Source of the DNA: Ministeria vibrans ATCC 50519
Lineage: Eukaryota; Opisthokonta; Filasterea
Length of the DNA: 48,343 nt
Direction: 5' to 3'
Assembly (NCBI GenBank): GCA_943704425.1
Contig: CALSCP010001993.1
Location: forward strand, 1-48,343
The position numbers and the translations under genes are program-made. Below are positions 33,970-45,500 of the stretch, piece after piece. The notes beneath the pieces were generated by a model, which saw only the letters and a program-made list of their open reading frames with translations, searched no databases and had not been told where the DNA came from. How positions within the stretch are numbered: the first letter of the stretch is position 1; each line of letters begins with the position of its first letter.

Positions 33970-35122
33970 GAGACAAGGAAGTTTTGTTGGTGTTTCGCTT
34001 CGAGTGTGAAAAGAGATGCACGCAATTGATGTCGAATTCATGCACAGAGCGCGCTCAATCTGTTCAGGCGGCACTGACATCGCTCCACAAGTTGGCTTCT
34101 CACGTACAGAAGAACTGCTCAGGCAACCTCCATTGATGCAATACCAAAAAAAAATTGCTCAAGCAACACATACACACACATACACATAGCACTCAGTCAC
34201 ACACATCCTATGCCAAAGAAATTGCTCAGGCAACACACGCACATACACGCCGACCGAGTTGTTCAGGCAAAGCGCACACACCACCACCACCACCACTACC
34301 AACACCAAAGGAATTGTATACGCAACATGCACCACCAAAAGATGGGTTCAGGCAACACGCACACACCAACCACCACCATCGCCAGCACCATAGGAGCAGC
34401 TCTCAGGCAACATCACAAGAACTGCTCCGGCAACACGCACAAAACACGCACAAAGAGTCCTCCTTTTCCTTTGCTCATTTTTCTTCCTCACCTCTGTCCC
34501 CCACCGTCACGATCAGCATATCCTCCACTTGTTCTCGGCTTTGGCGTTCTGCACTTGTTGCAAATGTCACGCTTGGCAAAGTTGTGGTTGTTGCAGTCGG
34601 GACAGTCCCAGTCACCAGGTCGCCGTGTGCGAGACGGGAACTCGCCGCGAGGAGGGAAGTCATCTTGACGAAAACCACCCTCCCTGTCACGCCTCTCAGG
34701 ACCCGGACCGCCATACTGGGAGTTGCCACTGTAACTCGGCGGCCTTCCTCGGTAGCCACCACCACTATCGCCACTGCCATAATAATCGCCGCCGCCGCCG
34801 CCACCACCGCCGCCGCCACTGCCACCGCCTCCGTTGCCATACGATGCGACAGTTTGCGTGGTCACAATGGGGCGCTCATTGCCGTAGACGGGGCCCGGCG
34901 CAGGAGCGCTACGCGAGTAGTCTCCACCGCGACGAATATCGTCTCGACGATCGTACTCTTGATACGACCCTTCGTACGCACCGCCGCCACCACCACCACC
35001 ACCACTACCTCCTGCAACAGAGCCGCCTCCCGTATAGGAGGTTGATGCAGGGGCCATTGTAGGCGGCGGAGGAGGAGGGGGCGCACGAAGGAGCTCTTCG
35101 GGCTTTTGCCAACGCGACTCAT
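33174..35122 (-). CDS. FET/TAF15-like RNA-binding protein (RanBP2 Zn finger, RRM, RS tail)
   Basis: Coding exons 35122-34492, 33887-33566 and 33500-33174, in phase (about 426 residues). Exon 1 opens after an acceptor (ttttttcag) with no in-frame ATG until 35057 (MAPASTSY), so either translation starts there (404 residues) or an upstream exon is missing. Domains: proline run and Gly/Tyr/Ser-rich low-complexity region; RanBP2-type zinc finger (DWDCPDCNNHNFAKRDICNKC, matching W-x-C-x2-C-x3-N-x6-C-x2-C); RGG-like spacer; RRM (RNP2 VMIFGL, RNP1-like KGEGNVRYEDP); then an Arg/Ser/Asp-rich tail (RSRSRSPPRH-type) as in splicing factors. The parts match FUS/EWS/TAF15, though those usually place the RRM before the finger. 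Role: nuclear RNA binding, transcription or splicing. Intron 1 (604 nt) carries a repeated element and a long CT tract. Confidence 0.85.
33908..33966. repeat. (GA)n/(CT)n tract at the intron 1 acceptor of the FET-like gene
   Basis: An almost pure GA run on the + strand, followed toward lower coordinates by AAG triplets. On the sense strand it is an expanded CT/TTC polypyrimidine tract ending just before the acceptor at 33888. Confidence 0.95.
34114..34434. repeat. Array of about eight dispersed 13-14-nt elements in an intron
   Basis: The + strand shows TTGCTCAGGCAAC and near copies starting close to 34115, 34155, 34222, 34259, 34313, 34345, 34399 and 34423, at irregular spacing of about 20-70 bp, separated by unrelated ACACAC or CACCAC filler. 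The core is TTGC-NNNN-GCAA, an inverted repeat. The whole array lies inside intron 1 of the FET-like gene, whose sense strand reads GTTGCCTGAGCAA. Confidence 0.75.
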
Positions 35123-35248
35123 CTGAAAAAAGGGCAGACAATCAATTTGTTGACAGGATTCCGATAATGGTTGGTAGAGAAAGAAGAAAAGAGAAGAGAA
35201 GAGAGAAGAGAAGAGAGAAGAGAAGAGAGAGAGAGAGAGAGAGAAGTG

Positions 35249-35256
35249 TGTGTGTG

Positions 35257-35341
<85 letters not shown>
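35249..35341. repeat. (TG)n microsatellite between two divergent genes
   Basis: About 46 TG units with one interruption, flanked at 35185-35245 by AGAGAAGAGA purine repeats. It fills most of the 350-bp gap between the FET-like gene and the kinesin-like fragment. Confidence 0.95.
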
Positions 35342-35343
<2 letters not shown>

Positions 35344-35473
35344 ATGTGTGTGTACATGTGTGCTTATATTTAGTGTGTGCTCATGTGTTTGTTCATGATA
35401 ACTATTTTGAGTCACTTGATGGAACAATTTATGCAATTTAATAATAATTAACTATTTATGGTTGCATGTGTAG

Positions 35474-36050
35474 GACAAGGACCGTCAGTCGACCAAAGTG
35501 TGCTCTGGCTCAACCAACCCCGAGTTTAAGTTCCGCAAGCAGTTTACAGTGGATCCATGCACGGAAGGCTTTTTAGGCTACCTGCAGAGCAATGCGCTTG
35601 TTGTGGAGGTGTGGGGAAAGCAGGTAAGCAATGACGAAACAATGACTTGATGATAAAGAGTAATATTAATATATGAGCTCCTGGGGTATGTATGTGTGAT
35701 TGACAGGGAGATGGGTATGGGCTTGGAGGAGCGCAGAATGGAGGGTATGCAGGTGGAGGAGTGGGTGCGGGCAAGGCACGACAGCACAAGATGGACCATT
35801 TGGACGAGCAGATGCTGGAGATTGAGAAGGAGGCGGATCTGATCAAGAAGAACCAGCTTCTGATCAACGTAACGTCGGAGCAAAACGATACAATACAGAT
35901 GCTCAAAGTGGAGAATGAGGAGCTGGCTAAGCAGACGCAGGATCTGGCGTCGCGCATGGAGCGCCTGCAAACGGGCAATGTAACGGGTCTGAAGCGCATG
36001 GCTTCCACTCTGCCCCACGACGATACTTACCAGTACGCAACAAATTTGTG

Positions 36051-36123
<73 letters not shown>

Positions 36124-36565
36124 GGGGATTAATAATAATAAGGGATAGAGAGATCTAGAGATGAGAGAGGGAGCGATTCGGGAGAGAAGCAAATTAACCA
36201 AAATTATTATTCTGATCCCGTCTTAACAATAATGTGTCCCTATTTCCACTCTAGTCAACTCGCAGATGCGTTTGAGAAGTTTTTACAGGGAGCGCAGTCG
36301 ACCAAACAGGACATTCGGGCGTGTTTTGAGTCCAACCAGAAAGTGCCAAGAGGTAATGTTGAAAACTATGACTTGTCAATCACCGTCACCCACTAAATTC
36401 AATGTTCCTTTTTCTCCCCCTGTAATTTACTTAGACGATATGAAGCATCTCAAGGCTCGATTTGAAGAACACAAAGCTCTTGTATCACAGGTTGAGAAGT
36501 TGATGGTCAGAGGTCTCACTGAGCTCAGAGATGAAATTAGCGAACTGGCAAAAATTAAAAATTGA
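35474..36565 (+). CDS. Kinesin-3-like C2 and coiled-coil tail (5' incomplete)
   Basis: Exons 35474-35623, 35707-36032, 36255-36352 and 36435-36565 join in phase to 234 residues. The first exon follows an acceptor (tgtgtag) and has no start codon. Its sequence (STNPEFKFRKQFTVD, then NALVVEVWGKQ) resembles the C2-type segment found behind the motor and FHA domains of kinesin-3 proteins. A Gly-rich spacer follows, then a coiled coil (DEQMLEIEKEADLIKKNQLL ... NEELAKQTQDL) and a final short coiled coil ending SELAKIKN. No motor or FHA domain exists in the 350 bp upstream, so the gene is either truncated, misassembled, or a stand-alone tail. The family call rests on one short motif and is moderate. 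Confidence 0.6.
36053..36121. repeat. (TG)n microsatellite in an intron of the kinesin-like gene
   Basis: About 34 uninterrupted TG units between the exon ending at 36032 and the next exon at 36255. Confidence 0.95.
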
Positions 36566-36690
36566 ACACACGTCTTTATTTGGCACTCTCTATCTGTTTA
36601 AACCTATAATAATTCTTTTTAACACTATCGGATCTTTTAAAGTGAGTCACATTCAATAATCCAAACAAATACACACTCGTGTAATCAAAC

Positions 36691-38158
36691 TCACTGCATT
36701 CGACAGTTCTCCTGGTCCTCCCCCTCATCATCAAGAGCCGTCGTTGTGCGCATTCGCTTCACTCCCCCTATTCCGCCTGTGCTCTCCTTCTCTTTTGCTA
36801 CATCTCCATCTTCTTCCCCAACGCATTCTCCCACGTGTCCTTCAAGACTCTTTCGCTTTCCACCACTATTCTCCTTCTCCGCCACACTCGCTGCTCTGAG
36901 CTCCAGCTCGGCCCTCTCATTGTGCCTTGCCGACACACATTCTTCTTCAAGTGTGTGTTCCTCCCTCTTTTCCATCTTGCGCTCCAACAAGTAATGTTCA
37001 TCTTCACGTGAGAATGGCTTGGTATGCTCAGATGGCACCGGTGACGATGTGTGTGTGGGTACGTGCGTGTGTGGGTTTGTGCCTGCGCTGTCCTTCTTCT
37101 TCTCCTCGTGTCCCCTCAACTCCCCCCGCTTCACCATTTCCATGGCACTGTCAAGTTGTCCTTGAAATTGAACCTGAAGTGCTTCCTTTTCTTGCGCCAC
37201 AATTTTCGCAGTCTAAAATCAACAAAATTGCACAAATAAAAACTTAGTATGCTTTTTTAAAATCGTTCCAAACTGAAATAGGTTTCGAACCTCAGCATGA
37301 GCTTGTTTTAGTTTCTCTATCAGCTCGCCATTTTGTTGCGTAAGATTCTTTTGCACTTCTCTGAGCACCTGCAAGTGTGAGGAATGTTAGCAGAGATATC
37401 AAATAAAAAGAGTACACAAACACATACCGCAATTTCGTCTCTCTGCTCACTCAGAGCTTCGAGCTGCTCCTCAGCACGCTCGGCACGCTTGATTGCAGCC
37501 TGTAAAGCACCACTTGCCTCGTTTCTCTCGTCCGCTGCTCTCGTGTTGGCATCGTCCCGTGCGCGTTCCACTGATGCGCACTTGGCGCGCTCTTCCAGCA
37601 CCAGCGCCTCCAGCTCGCCAACTCTGTCCATCAAGCTTGTCGCAGCCGCTTCAGCCGCCTGAATAGCCGGCACTAGCTCGCCGTACTTTTGCCTTTCGGC
37701 CTCGCGACTTGCCGTGAGGCGCTGTGCCTTCCCCTGCAGACGCACGACAAGAGCACCGCGTCAAAGCCACTCACGACTCTCTCATCGTTTGCCCCCCCCT
37801 CTTCCCTACCTCGCACTCATTCAGCGCCTTTTTCAGCTCAGTCGTCTACAAAGTCACATCAAAAGTGTCATGTTAATGCAAGCGGCAACTCTGCGCGTCG
37901 ATCAGTGGTCTTTTAGACATGTCATAATTTCAAATACAAAAAATAAAATTCAAAACGTAAACGAACACAGATTGTGTACTCTCGCTGAAAGCCTGTCGAT
38001 CGAGTCGGTCGCGTCGTCAAAGTCCATTTGAAGAATCTGCATGAAGTTGCAATGGGGTTGATGGGGGAGTCAAGATCAGAACGAGTCGAGCGGGAGTGAG
38101 TGTTGCGCGTTTATACCTCGAGTTGCGCTTGAGCGCCACACTCACAAGAAGAGGTCAT
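36691..38158 (-). CDS. Coiled-coil protein of unknown function
   Basis: Six exons, all phase 0: 38158-38117, 38036-37980, 37845-37810, 37733-37428, 37368-37291, 37212-36691, giving 346 residues from an ATG at 38158 (MTSSCECGAQAQLE). Residues about 15-200 are a nearly continuous heptad-rich coiled coil (LTASREAERQKYGELVPAIQ; EELEALSEQRDEI-type; KLKQAHAE). The last about 150 residues are charged and disordered, with KKRKS- and RMRT-like basic clusters that could be nuclear localisation signals, and an acidic end (LDDEGEDQENCRMQ). I do not recognise the family. It shares a 192-bp divergent intergenic region with the DUF1295 gene and is convergent with the kinesin-like fragment. Confidence 0.8.
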
Positions 38159-38350
38159 TTTGATCCAATGGGTTGGGAGTGCTTAGTGATATTGAGCTCG
38201 CGGAAGACAACTGAATTACTGAAATATCAAATAAGTATTAAGATTTAAGTAAAAATTCGATGTCGAATGAATAATGATGAGCAACGAGAAAAAGGGACAA
38301 ATCAAAAACTTGATTAGAAAGTTGAAATTATTATTTAATATTTATCATCC
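38159..38350. promoter_or_regulatory. Divergent promoter, coiled-coil gene / DUF1295 gene
   Basis: 192 bp between start codons at 38158 (minus) and 38351 (plus). AT-rich toward the DUF1295 side (38215-38345). No clear TATA box position can be assigned without transcript data. Confidence 0.5.
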
Positions 38351-39563
38351 ATGGTTCGAACTCGCTCACAGCTTGGCGCTGAGTCATCGCTGAGTCAGGG
38401 CCATGGCCCGCCGTCGTCGCTGTCCGCCCCGGCGACGCGCAAACGACTCCCGCTTGCGAACAACATCTTCGGCGCGCTTCTCGTCGTCCTCGTGCCTCTC
38501 CCTGCCATCTATTTCATGCAAACGTTTACAAGCAAGTGTGCAGGCGAGATTGCCAGTGCGGCGACGGCTGCCGAGGTCGCCACAGCGGACATTTTCACAT
38601 GGGACTTTTGGTCGGGCGACGCCACCCTTCTGCGCTGCAACTGGGCCCTCCAGCACCCCTTCTGGCTTCTCAACGCCATCTACATGCTCAACGTCAATGT
38701 CCTCTTTTGGATCATAAGGTAGCGCCCCGCCCCGCACGCCCCTCTCAAGCCTGAAGGTGTTTGTGCCGCTGTGTAGTGTCTTTCAGAATTCCTGCTGGCT
38801 CATTGATCCGTACTGGACGCTGATCCCCGTTCTCGTGGGCCACTACTACGGGGTGCATCCATTGGCACATGGCGATGCGACGCGCACCGCCGTCATGCTG
38901 GTGCTAGTGTATGTCTGGTCAGTGCGTCTCACCTACTCCTACTTTCGCCGAGAAGAATGGCAGTTTGGCGCATACGAAGACTGGCGCTTCACCGATTACC
39001 GCCGCCAATACGGATCACTCTGGCGTTACTGTCTCTCCTTTTTCATCTGCTACGTTTCACAACAACCCATGCTCATTGGTATCACCACACCCTTCTTTGC
39101 TGTGCACTTCCCCGCCGAGACCACACCGGTGCCCTTCAAGGCACTCGACGTACTCGCCGCTTGCTTGGCCCTTGGTGGCGTTGTCATTGCTCACGTGGCC
39201 GACACGCAATTGCGCGAGTTTATGGTGCGCAACGAAAAGCTTAAACTGGAGGGGCGCGCAAAGATCCCCGTGCTCAAGACGGGTCTGTGGCGTCTGTCGC
39301 GTCATCCCAACTACTTTGGCGAGCAGCTTTGGTGGTGGGCCTTTGCGCTGTTCGCCTGGGACTCGGGCTACTTTGCGCTTGTGTGTCTGGGTCCGTTTAT
39401 CAACTCACTGGTCCTTGCTTACGTCACAGTGCTCACTGAGCAACGCATCATCGAGCGTGCGCCCGCCAGACGAACTCTCTACCAACAGTACCAACGTGAG
39501 ACGTCGGTGCTCATTCCCTGGCCACCCTCCTCATCTCGTCTGGTGCACGACAAAGACAAATAA
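38351..39563 (+). CDS. DUF1295 / steroid-5-alpha-reductase-like membrane protein
   Basis: Two exons, 38351-38718 and 38777-39563, join (AG|T) to 384 residues. The N-terminus has a short polar region, then hydrophobic segments (NIFGALLVVLVPLPAIYFM; HPFWLLNAIYMLNVNVLFWI). The C-terminal half is typical DUF1295: SCWLIDPYWTLIPVL, then the signature TGLWRLSRHPNYFGEQLWW, and a final FINSLVLAYVTVLTEQRIIE plus a Tyr-rich LYQQYQRETSVLIPW. The family is related to 3-oxo-5-alpha-steroid 4-dehydrogenases and isoprenylcysteine methyltransferases; the His/Asn/Tyr motif is thought to bind NADPH or substrate. It is an ER-type multi-pass protein with unknown substrate. Confidence 0.93.
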
Positions 39564-40197
39564 AATTCTCTCCGTTTGATCTTTGGGTTCTCAGTCAACT
39601 GATCTAATTTCTAAGTGAGTCAGTGAGAGAGTAGAGACACGCTTTCTTTTGGAGATTCAGAGAAAGTGGTTAAAATCCGAAGATCAAACTCACAAATATT
39701 TTTATATCCACGCTGTGCCTTATCTTTCCTACCCCATCATACCAATCAACGCGCCAACGTAACGCCCATCGAACACACTGCGCACTGCACGTAAGATTTG
39801 CGTTGAAGCTTTAGCGACTAACTCATCTCTGGCTGTCATTAAAAATCAAATTAATTTCAAACTGTCTTCCCTTTGCACAACTTCGGAATTGTACTTGCTA
39901 CGTCACAAAACTCACAACATCCACTCTTGACAGTATACGCAGCTACATACTTCGATCAACCACTTTCGGGCTATCGAAATTGTTGTGAGTGATTTCTCAA
40001 AAAAAAAAAAAACGACTCTTCGCATTCTTTGTTGTCGACCGCGCTAGGTCGTCTAACCCTTCCAGCGTGCCCTAAAACACACGTTCACAACCTGCGAGTG
40101 GATAGGCCTGTTTGTCAGTTTTTTTTTTTTTTTTTTTTGTGTTTGTCATTGGCTGATTTTTTTTTCTTCTTTTTTTCTACGTTTGACAGGAATTGAC
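39564..40197 (+). promoter_or_regulatory. Upstream region and probable 5' UTR intron of the CCCH gene
   Basis: About 630 bp without a coding region. A donor-like cacgtaagat (near 39788) and an acceptor after poly-pyrimidine tracts (tacgtttgacag, ending 40190) frame a possible 5' UTR intron, with T-runs at 40120-40180. The first ATG after that acceptor is at 40198, which starts the zinc-finger protein. Confidence 0.45.
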
Positions 40198-41107
40198 ATG
40201 AATGTGGACGCGCTGTCGTTTCATGCCGACGGAGACGCCGCAGCGTACCACATGGTAGACGATGAAACGATGGCTGCGGCTGCGGCTGCGGAGCGGAAAG
40301 CGAGGCAAATCGAGCAGCAGCATCAAGTGAACATGAACGCCAATGGGCGGCAGAGGGTCAGCGGCCTGTACAAGACGGAGCTGTGCCACTCGTGGGAGGA
40401 GACCAGCGCATGCAAGTACAAGGACAAGTGCCAGTTTGCGCATGGCCACGACGAGCTGCGCCGCGTCTCACGCCACCCCAAGTACAAGACGCAGCTGTGT
40501 CGGACGTTCCACACGACCGGCCAGTGTCCCTATGGCCAGCGCTGCCACTTTGTGCACACCCTCGAAGAACTGCGCCCCTCCTCCGACTCCAGCGTTAACG
40601 ATGCCGCCGACGACCTCAACCGTGCCCCAAGCGCCGGCGAGCCTGTGTCGACGTCACCCGAGCGAGCGTCGTCGACTTCGTTGCCACCGGCCGGGTCGAT
40701 GTCTCCTTCGCACGCTTCGGCAGTTGATCGCCCCAGTACGGCTGTCACTCACGCCATGGCTGGTGCAATGGCCACGGCTGCCGCTGCCGCTACTAGTACC
40801 ACCGCTGCTCAGCAGAAGGGTCACTCGATGCGTCGTCGTTCCACCTCCACACCGCCCGTCACTTTTCCTTTTCCCGACTTCACCTCCTCAGTTGCCATCA
40901 CTCCTCCCAGTCTTTTTGCCGCTGCCGCAGCCGCCTCCAACTTTTACGGCAGTCATTCACCCCATGAAGTCTATCAGCTACTACTCGCTCAGGCTCAACA
41001 GCAACAAAAGCACCACCACCAGGCGGCACTCGCAGCAGTCGTCGCCCACCAGCAGCAGCAGCAGTTTCACATGCAGCGACACCAGGGCCAACAACAACAG
41101 CAGCAGC

Positions 41108-41198
<91 letters not shown>

Positions 41199-41238
41199 GC
41201 AGCAGCAGCAGCAGCAGCAACATCATCATTACCATCAA

Positions 41239-41269
<31 letters not shown>

Positions 41270-42408
41270 CGCATCATCATCATCATCATCCTCATAATGA
41301 GCAGCATCAGCATATGGCGACACCATCGGCACAACGTGCCTTTGCTGCCTTCCCACCCAATTCGCATGCCGACTGGTCTACCTCGTCCCATAGTAACGCT
41401 CACATGAACCCGAATCCTTCCCCCGAGTTTACTTTCGTCTCGAATTCGTCGTCCACCAATACGGCCACAGATCGAGACACCGCCACGTGCAACTCTGGCT
41501 CGTCACGCCAATCACCAACTTACCCGACTGCACTCTATCCCTCGTCATTTGTCAGTGCTTCCTCTGTCTCCAGTACTCCTGCAAGTCCCCTGGCCAGTTC
41601 ATCCGACACACTGCAACAGCAGCAGCAACAGCACGATCAACAGGCTCCGTCGCCGTACAGTCATCACCATCACCACCACGTGCATCAACAACGACAACAA
41701 CATCAGCATCTTCCCGAACGACCCAGCTCGCAGACTGCCTGGCCATCCATATCATCGAGCGACGGTATCACTGCCTTGTTCACCGCCTACACGGGTCTCG
41801 CTCGGCCGTCCACTGCCAGTCCTTCCTTGGCAACCACATCAACGTCGACACAACATGCCGACGCGGGCGACGTTCCCTCCCCCTCATCGTTGCTTAATCA
41901 CACGCTTGTCTCTGGCACCGGTCCGTCATCTCTCTTGCGAAGCGTCGATCAGCCCACATCCTTCAGCGCTGCCTCTTTTGACGAGGACGATGTTGACCAG
42001 GGGGACGACGCTCGCTTTGCCGTTGAAATAGCTACGTCGGTCATCCACGACCCGCACCACGACGCAGATCTTAACAGCGACACACACGTCGACGAGACGC
42101 TCTTCTCGTCGTCACCTCGCGGTTCCTCAGATACGACATCATCCAGCACGCACACTAGTCCGTCCGGCGCGTCCACCATGTCATCCAACGCTCCTTCCCA
42201 TTCCAACCCCATTCTTCCTCCTCAGGCACCTTCTTCCTCCTCTTCACTCCTTCCCTCATCCTCACACAACCCATTCCTCTGGGACTCCTTCAACGACACC
42301 ACCGCATCTTCCGACGCATCTCCTCTGCTCTCACGCCTTCTCCCTCTTATCAAACGAGATCCGTCTTCAACGCACTGCGATACTCGCGACGGCTCTCTTT
42401 CCCCTTAG
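40198..42408 (+). CDS. ZFP36: Tristetraprolin-type tandem CCCH zinc-finger protein
   Basis: Single coding exon, 736 residues. Start chosen at 40198 ([13 protein letters not shown]), the first ATG after a strong acceptor. Two CCCH fingers lie at about residues 58-121: YKTELC-x8-C-x5-C-x3-H and, after the [10 protein letters not shown] linker, C-x8-C-x5-C-x3-H, with spacing and KTEL lead-ins exactly as in TTP/ZFP36. The family binds AU-rich elements in 3' UTRs and recruits CCR4-NOT to destabilise mRNA. The rest is disordered and Ser/Thr/Gln/His-rich with a huge Q/H tract. The extreme C-terminus ([10 protein letters not shown]) is weakly like the CNOT1-binding end of animal TTP; that is inference only. 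Human TTP is 326 residues, so this one is more than twice as long owing to low-complexity sequence. Confidence 0.93.
41090..41300 (+). repeat. CAA/CAG and CAT repeat encoding a Gln/His tract
   Basis: A nearly pure CAA run (41100-41195) flanked by CAG codons encodes about 45 glutamines (from residue 298), followed by alternating His and Gln blocks to about 41300. The reading frame stays open throughout. Confidence 0.95.
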
Positions 42409-42570
42409 TTCTTATCTATTTTATTTTAAATTATTATTATTATTATTATTTTCTAACTTATTATTTCAACGCAAAAATATTTAATTATTTTCTTATTAAG
42501 AATAAAATATTTATTTTTTGCGAACATGAGGTTATTTTAACATTTTTTTTCAAAACCAAAGAGAAGATAA

Positions 42571-45500
42571 TTACTGAGTCAGAGTCAGCGCAGACTCAAG
42601 CAATCGCTGGACAGTGCGCGGGCGCACAAGACGGCTGGCGAGGGCCTTGGACGCAACGAGGGAGACAGGAGAGGGCAGTAGAGCGCGCACTGAGTCGGAG
42701 TCCCACGCGTGCATGACATTGGCGACGGTTGCGCCAAAGACGGTCTTGGCGAGTCGCGCATGCAGCGTTGTATCGTCAAGCGTATGCTCTTCAATGTCCG
42801 CCGCGAGCGCATCCCATGCGTCCGCGTTGCACGCCACAGCGGCACTCCAGATGCCTTCGAGCAGTGTCGCCGTGGTGTCGTGAGCACGCGACGTCTGAGT
42901 GCGCGACAATACCTCAAGTGCCACAACAAAGTGCGCCCAGTCATTGCCCACTGATGTGTATGCACGCACAAGGTTGTCCGCAGATAGAGGTACCGTGCGC
43001 ATCGCCGACGTGACGGCGGGAACGTCTGGCAAACGCTCCTGCGACTTGACCAGGTACAGCAGCGTGTCAATGTGATCGATAGCCGATGCGACGTCACTGG
43101 TGTCCTCTTGGTCGCGCGTGCTGCTGAGCAGTGATAATTTCGCGATGGAGAGAAGTGTCTTCTTCTTGGCAAGCGACGCACTCTCACGCGTTGCCTCGGC
43201 AACCAGAGTCGCATGAGCACCGCCATACGCACCGCGTTGCAAATCGTGAAGCCAAGCGAGCGAAGGATGGGCACGTAAAAAGGCCGTGAGTGTGTCGTGG
43301 TGACGCGGCGGCTGCGAAAGAAGTTCGCGACGTCGATCGTGTGCCAGGTACCAGCGAAAGAGAAACTCGGCAAAGCCTTGCGCGGCAAACATGTCCATGT
43401 AGCTATCAAGGCGCACCGTGTCAACTCGGTCGGGCTCGCCGGTGCACAGTTGGACGAGCGTTGCAAAGTGGCGATAGCGCTCGGCGAGATCAAAGGCACG
43501 CTCGCGCTGGTGCACCATCTGCGCAAAGGGCGTAATGACGGTGGAGCACACCTCGCTGAACTGTTGGTGGAGTGCCGACGATGCACCAACTGACTCGTGC
43601 TGTTGCTGCCACGCAAGCTCCTCGTCAAAGCCAGCAAGGTAGAGGTCACCGAGTGTGTACAGTTGCTTGAGCAGTGCCGCATCGCCAGGGTGGGCACGCA
43701 CTGCTGTCAGGGTGAGCGAGTGTTGCGCATCGAGAGTCTGCCGAACAGTAGCATTTGCAAGGAGCGAGGGAACGACACCCCGCGCCCCACCATGCGCGGA
43801 TGTAATGTTCTCGTCGAGATGATACGTGGAGCGGTGGGCCGCAGAATAGCCTTGCGCGGCCGCCAACATAGCTGTGGTGGTACCGTTGAGAGCGCTGAGC
43901 AACTGCATGGGTCGATCCTGCGGCTGGTCGTGACGGTGCTGTTGTTGTTGCTGCAACTTGGCGAGGTGAGCGTGCTCGACAAGCAGCGCCGACACAAGTG
44001 ACTCGATGCGCGATACTTCGCGGTAGAAGACGTCCTGGGCGCCAAGACCGGTGCCCATCCAGCGATTGGGGGCAATGTGACGGGTCTCGAGACAGCGACG
44101 CATCGCACCTTCGAGCAGCACGCGTGTAGTGTCGTCGTGTGCCAAGGTGCTCTGGTACTCGCGCAGCGCCAGTGCCACGGCCAACTGCTGTGCATGCACA
44201 CAGAGACGGGCGCGCGCCGACGCGTCAAGGACGGGCCACAAGGCGAGCGTGTCAACGAGCTCAAGAAGAACCTGATGGCGACGGTGCTTGACCTGCAACT
44301 GACGCATTAGAATAACCGAGGCAACATCCGACGTGCCCAGCGACTGATCGACCATGGCCGCGTGCATGGGACCGAAAAGACCGCTTTCAGCCCAGCGAGG
44401 ATCAGCGCCAGGGAACGCATCGAGCACGCAAAAGGAGCTCAGGTGGACAATGGCAGAGGACACGTCGGTGGCAGGTGTCGCTTGCAACAGTTGAGTGACG
44501 GTGTGACCTGCACGAGTGTCACCATTGCAACGTGCTGTGAATGCCGCCACAAGCTGCTGTTCGCGTTGCTCGCGTGCATCCAACGATGCCGCTGTGGTTG
44601 TTGTCGTGGCGCCTGCAGGGATCGCAGTTGTGGCAAGGGAAGTAGTAGTGGGAGGCGATGCAGGAGCAGGCGCCACTGTGTCCTGGTCGAGATCGGGTTG
44701 AGAGACACGCACGACACCCATGCGGGCACTGACGGCAACAATCGATGACGATGACGACGACAACGACACTGTTGTGTTGCTGCTTGACGACAGGCCCAGC
44801 AGGGTGTCGTTAGCGCGCAGGGTGAGCATGTCGAGTGGAAGGTCGTCGGCTGCTGCTGCGACTGCGCTCATAATGACCGAGTCGACGCTGTAGACAAAAG
44901 CAGCAAGACTGGAGTGAGCAAGACAGAGACGCCATCCAAGCAATTGGTCAAGATGAAGCGGGTCGTAGTCGGGCGAGTGAGCGAGGTTGGTGATGTCGCC
45001 GAGGACGAGTGCGCGTGAGGAGGCCGAGCCGTGGATGGGGGGCGCCGTTGCCCCACTGTGAGCCTGCACGAGCGAGTACACGACAATGGCATCGGGGGTG
45101 TCGACAATGGACGCGGCAAGCACGACAAGACCTGCACTGGGACTCCATTGCAGATCGAGCAGCCACACGGTGAGCTCGAGTGACTTGTTTTCCTCTTCCT
45201 CGAGCAGACGGTCCATTACGAGACGTCGCAAGTCACACTCGAGCACAAACTCGGCACTTGCCGCCTGACCACGCATCGCCGGCGTAAATCCACCGCCACG
45301 CACGGCAACATCTTCGCGGGCGCCAGTCACATGCCACTTTTCCAGCTTATGCCCGTCGCGCAAGACAAACAGCTCGCGCACGTCCTGCTCATTCACGAGC
45401 GAGTGACCGAGCGCCGCCAACGGCATGCCGTGCGCACTGCCTCCATGTTCAAGAGGATTGCGGCCACCAGAAGGAGTCCTTGCACCGCCGCCCGAGCCAA

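Noticed and set aside
34114-34434. CTGA in the FET-intron repeat read as snoRNA D boxes
   Set aside because: No box C at suitable distance, no terminal stems, and the motif recurs too often for individual snoRNAs.
34114-34434. CRISPR-like repeat-spacer array
   Set aside because: Repeats are only 13-14 nt and imperfect, spacing is irregular, and the host is clearly eukaryotic with the array inside a spliced intron.
35142-35441. Cys/Val and Thr/His repeat proteins around 35250-35340
   Set aside because: They are translations of the (TG)n/(CA)n microsatellite in several frames.
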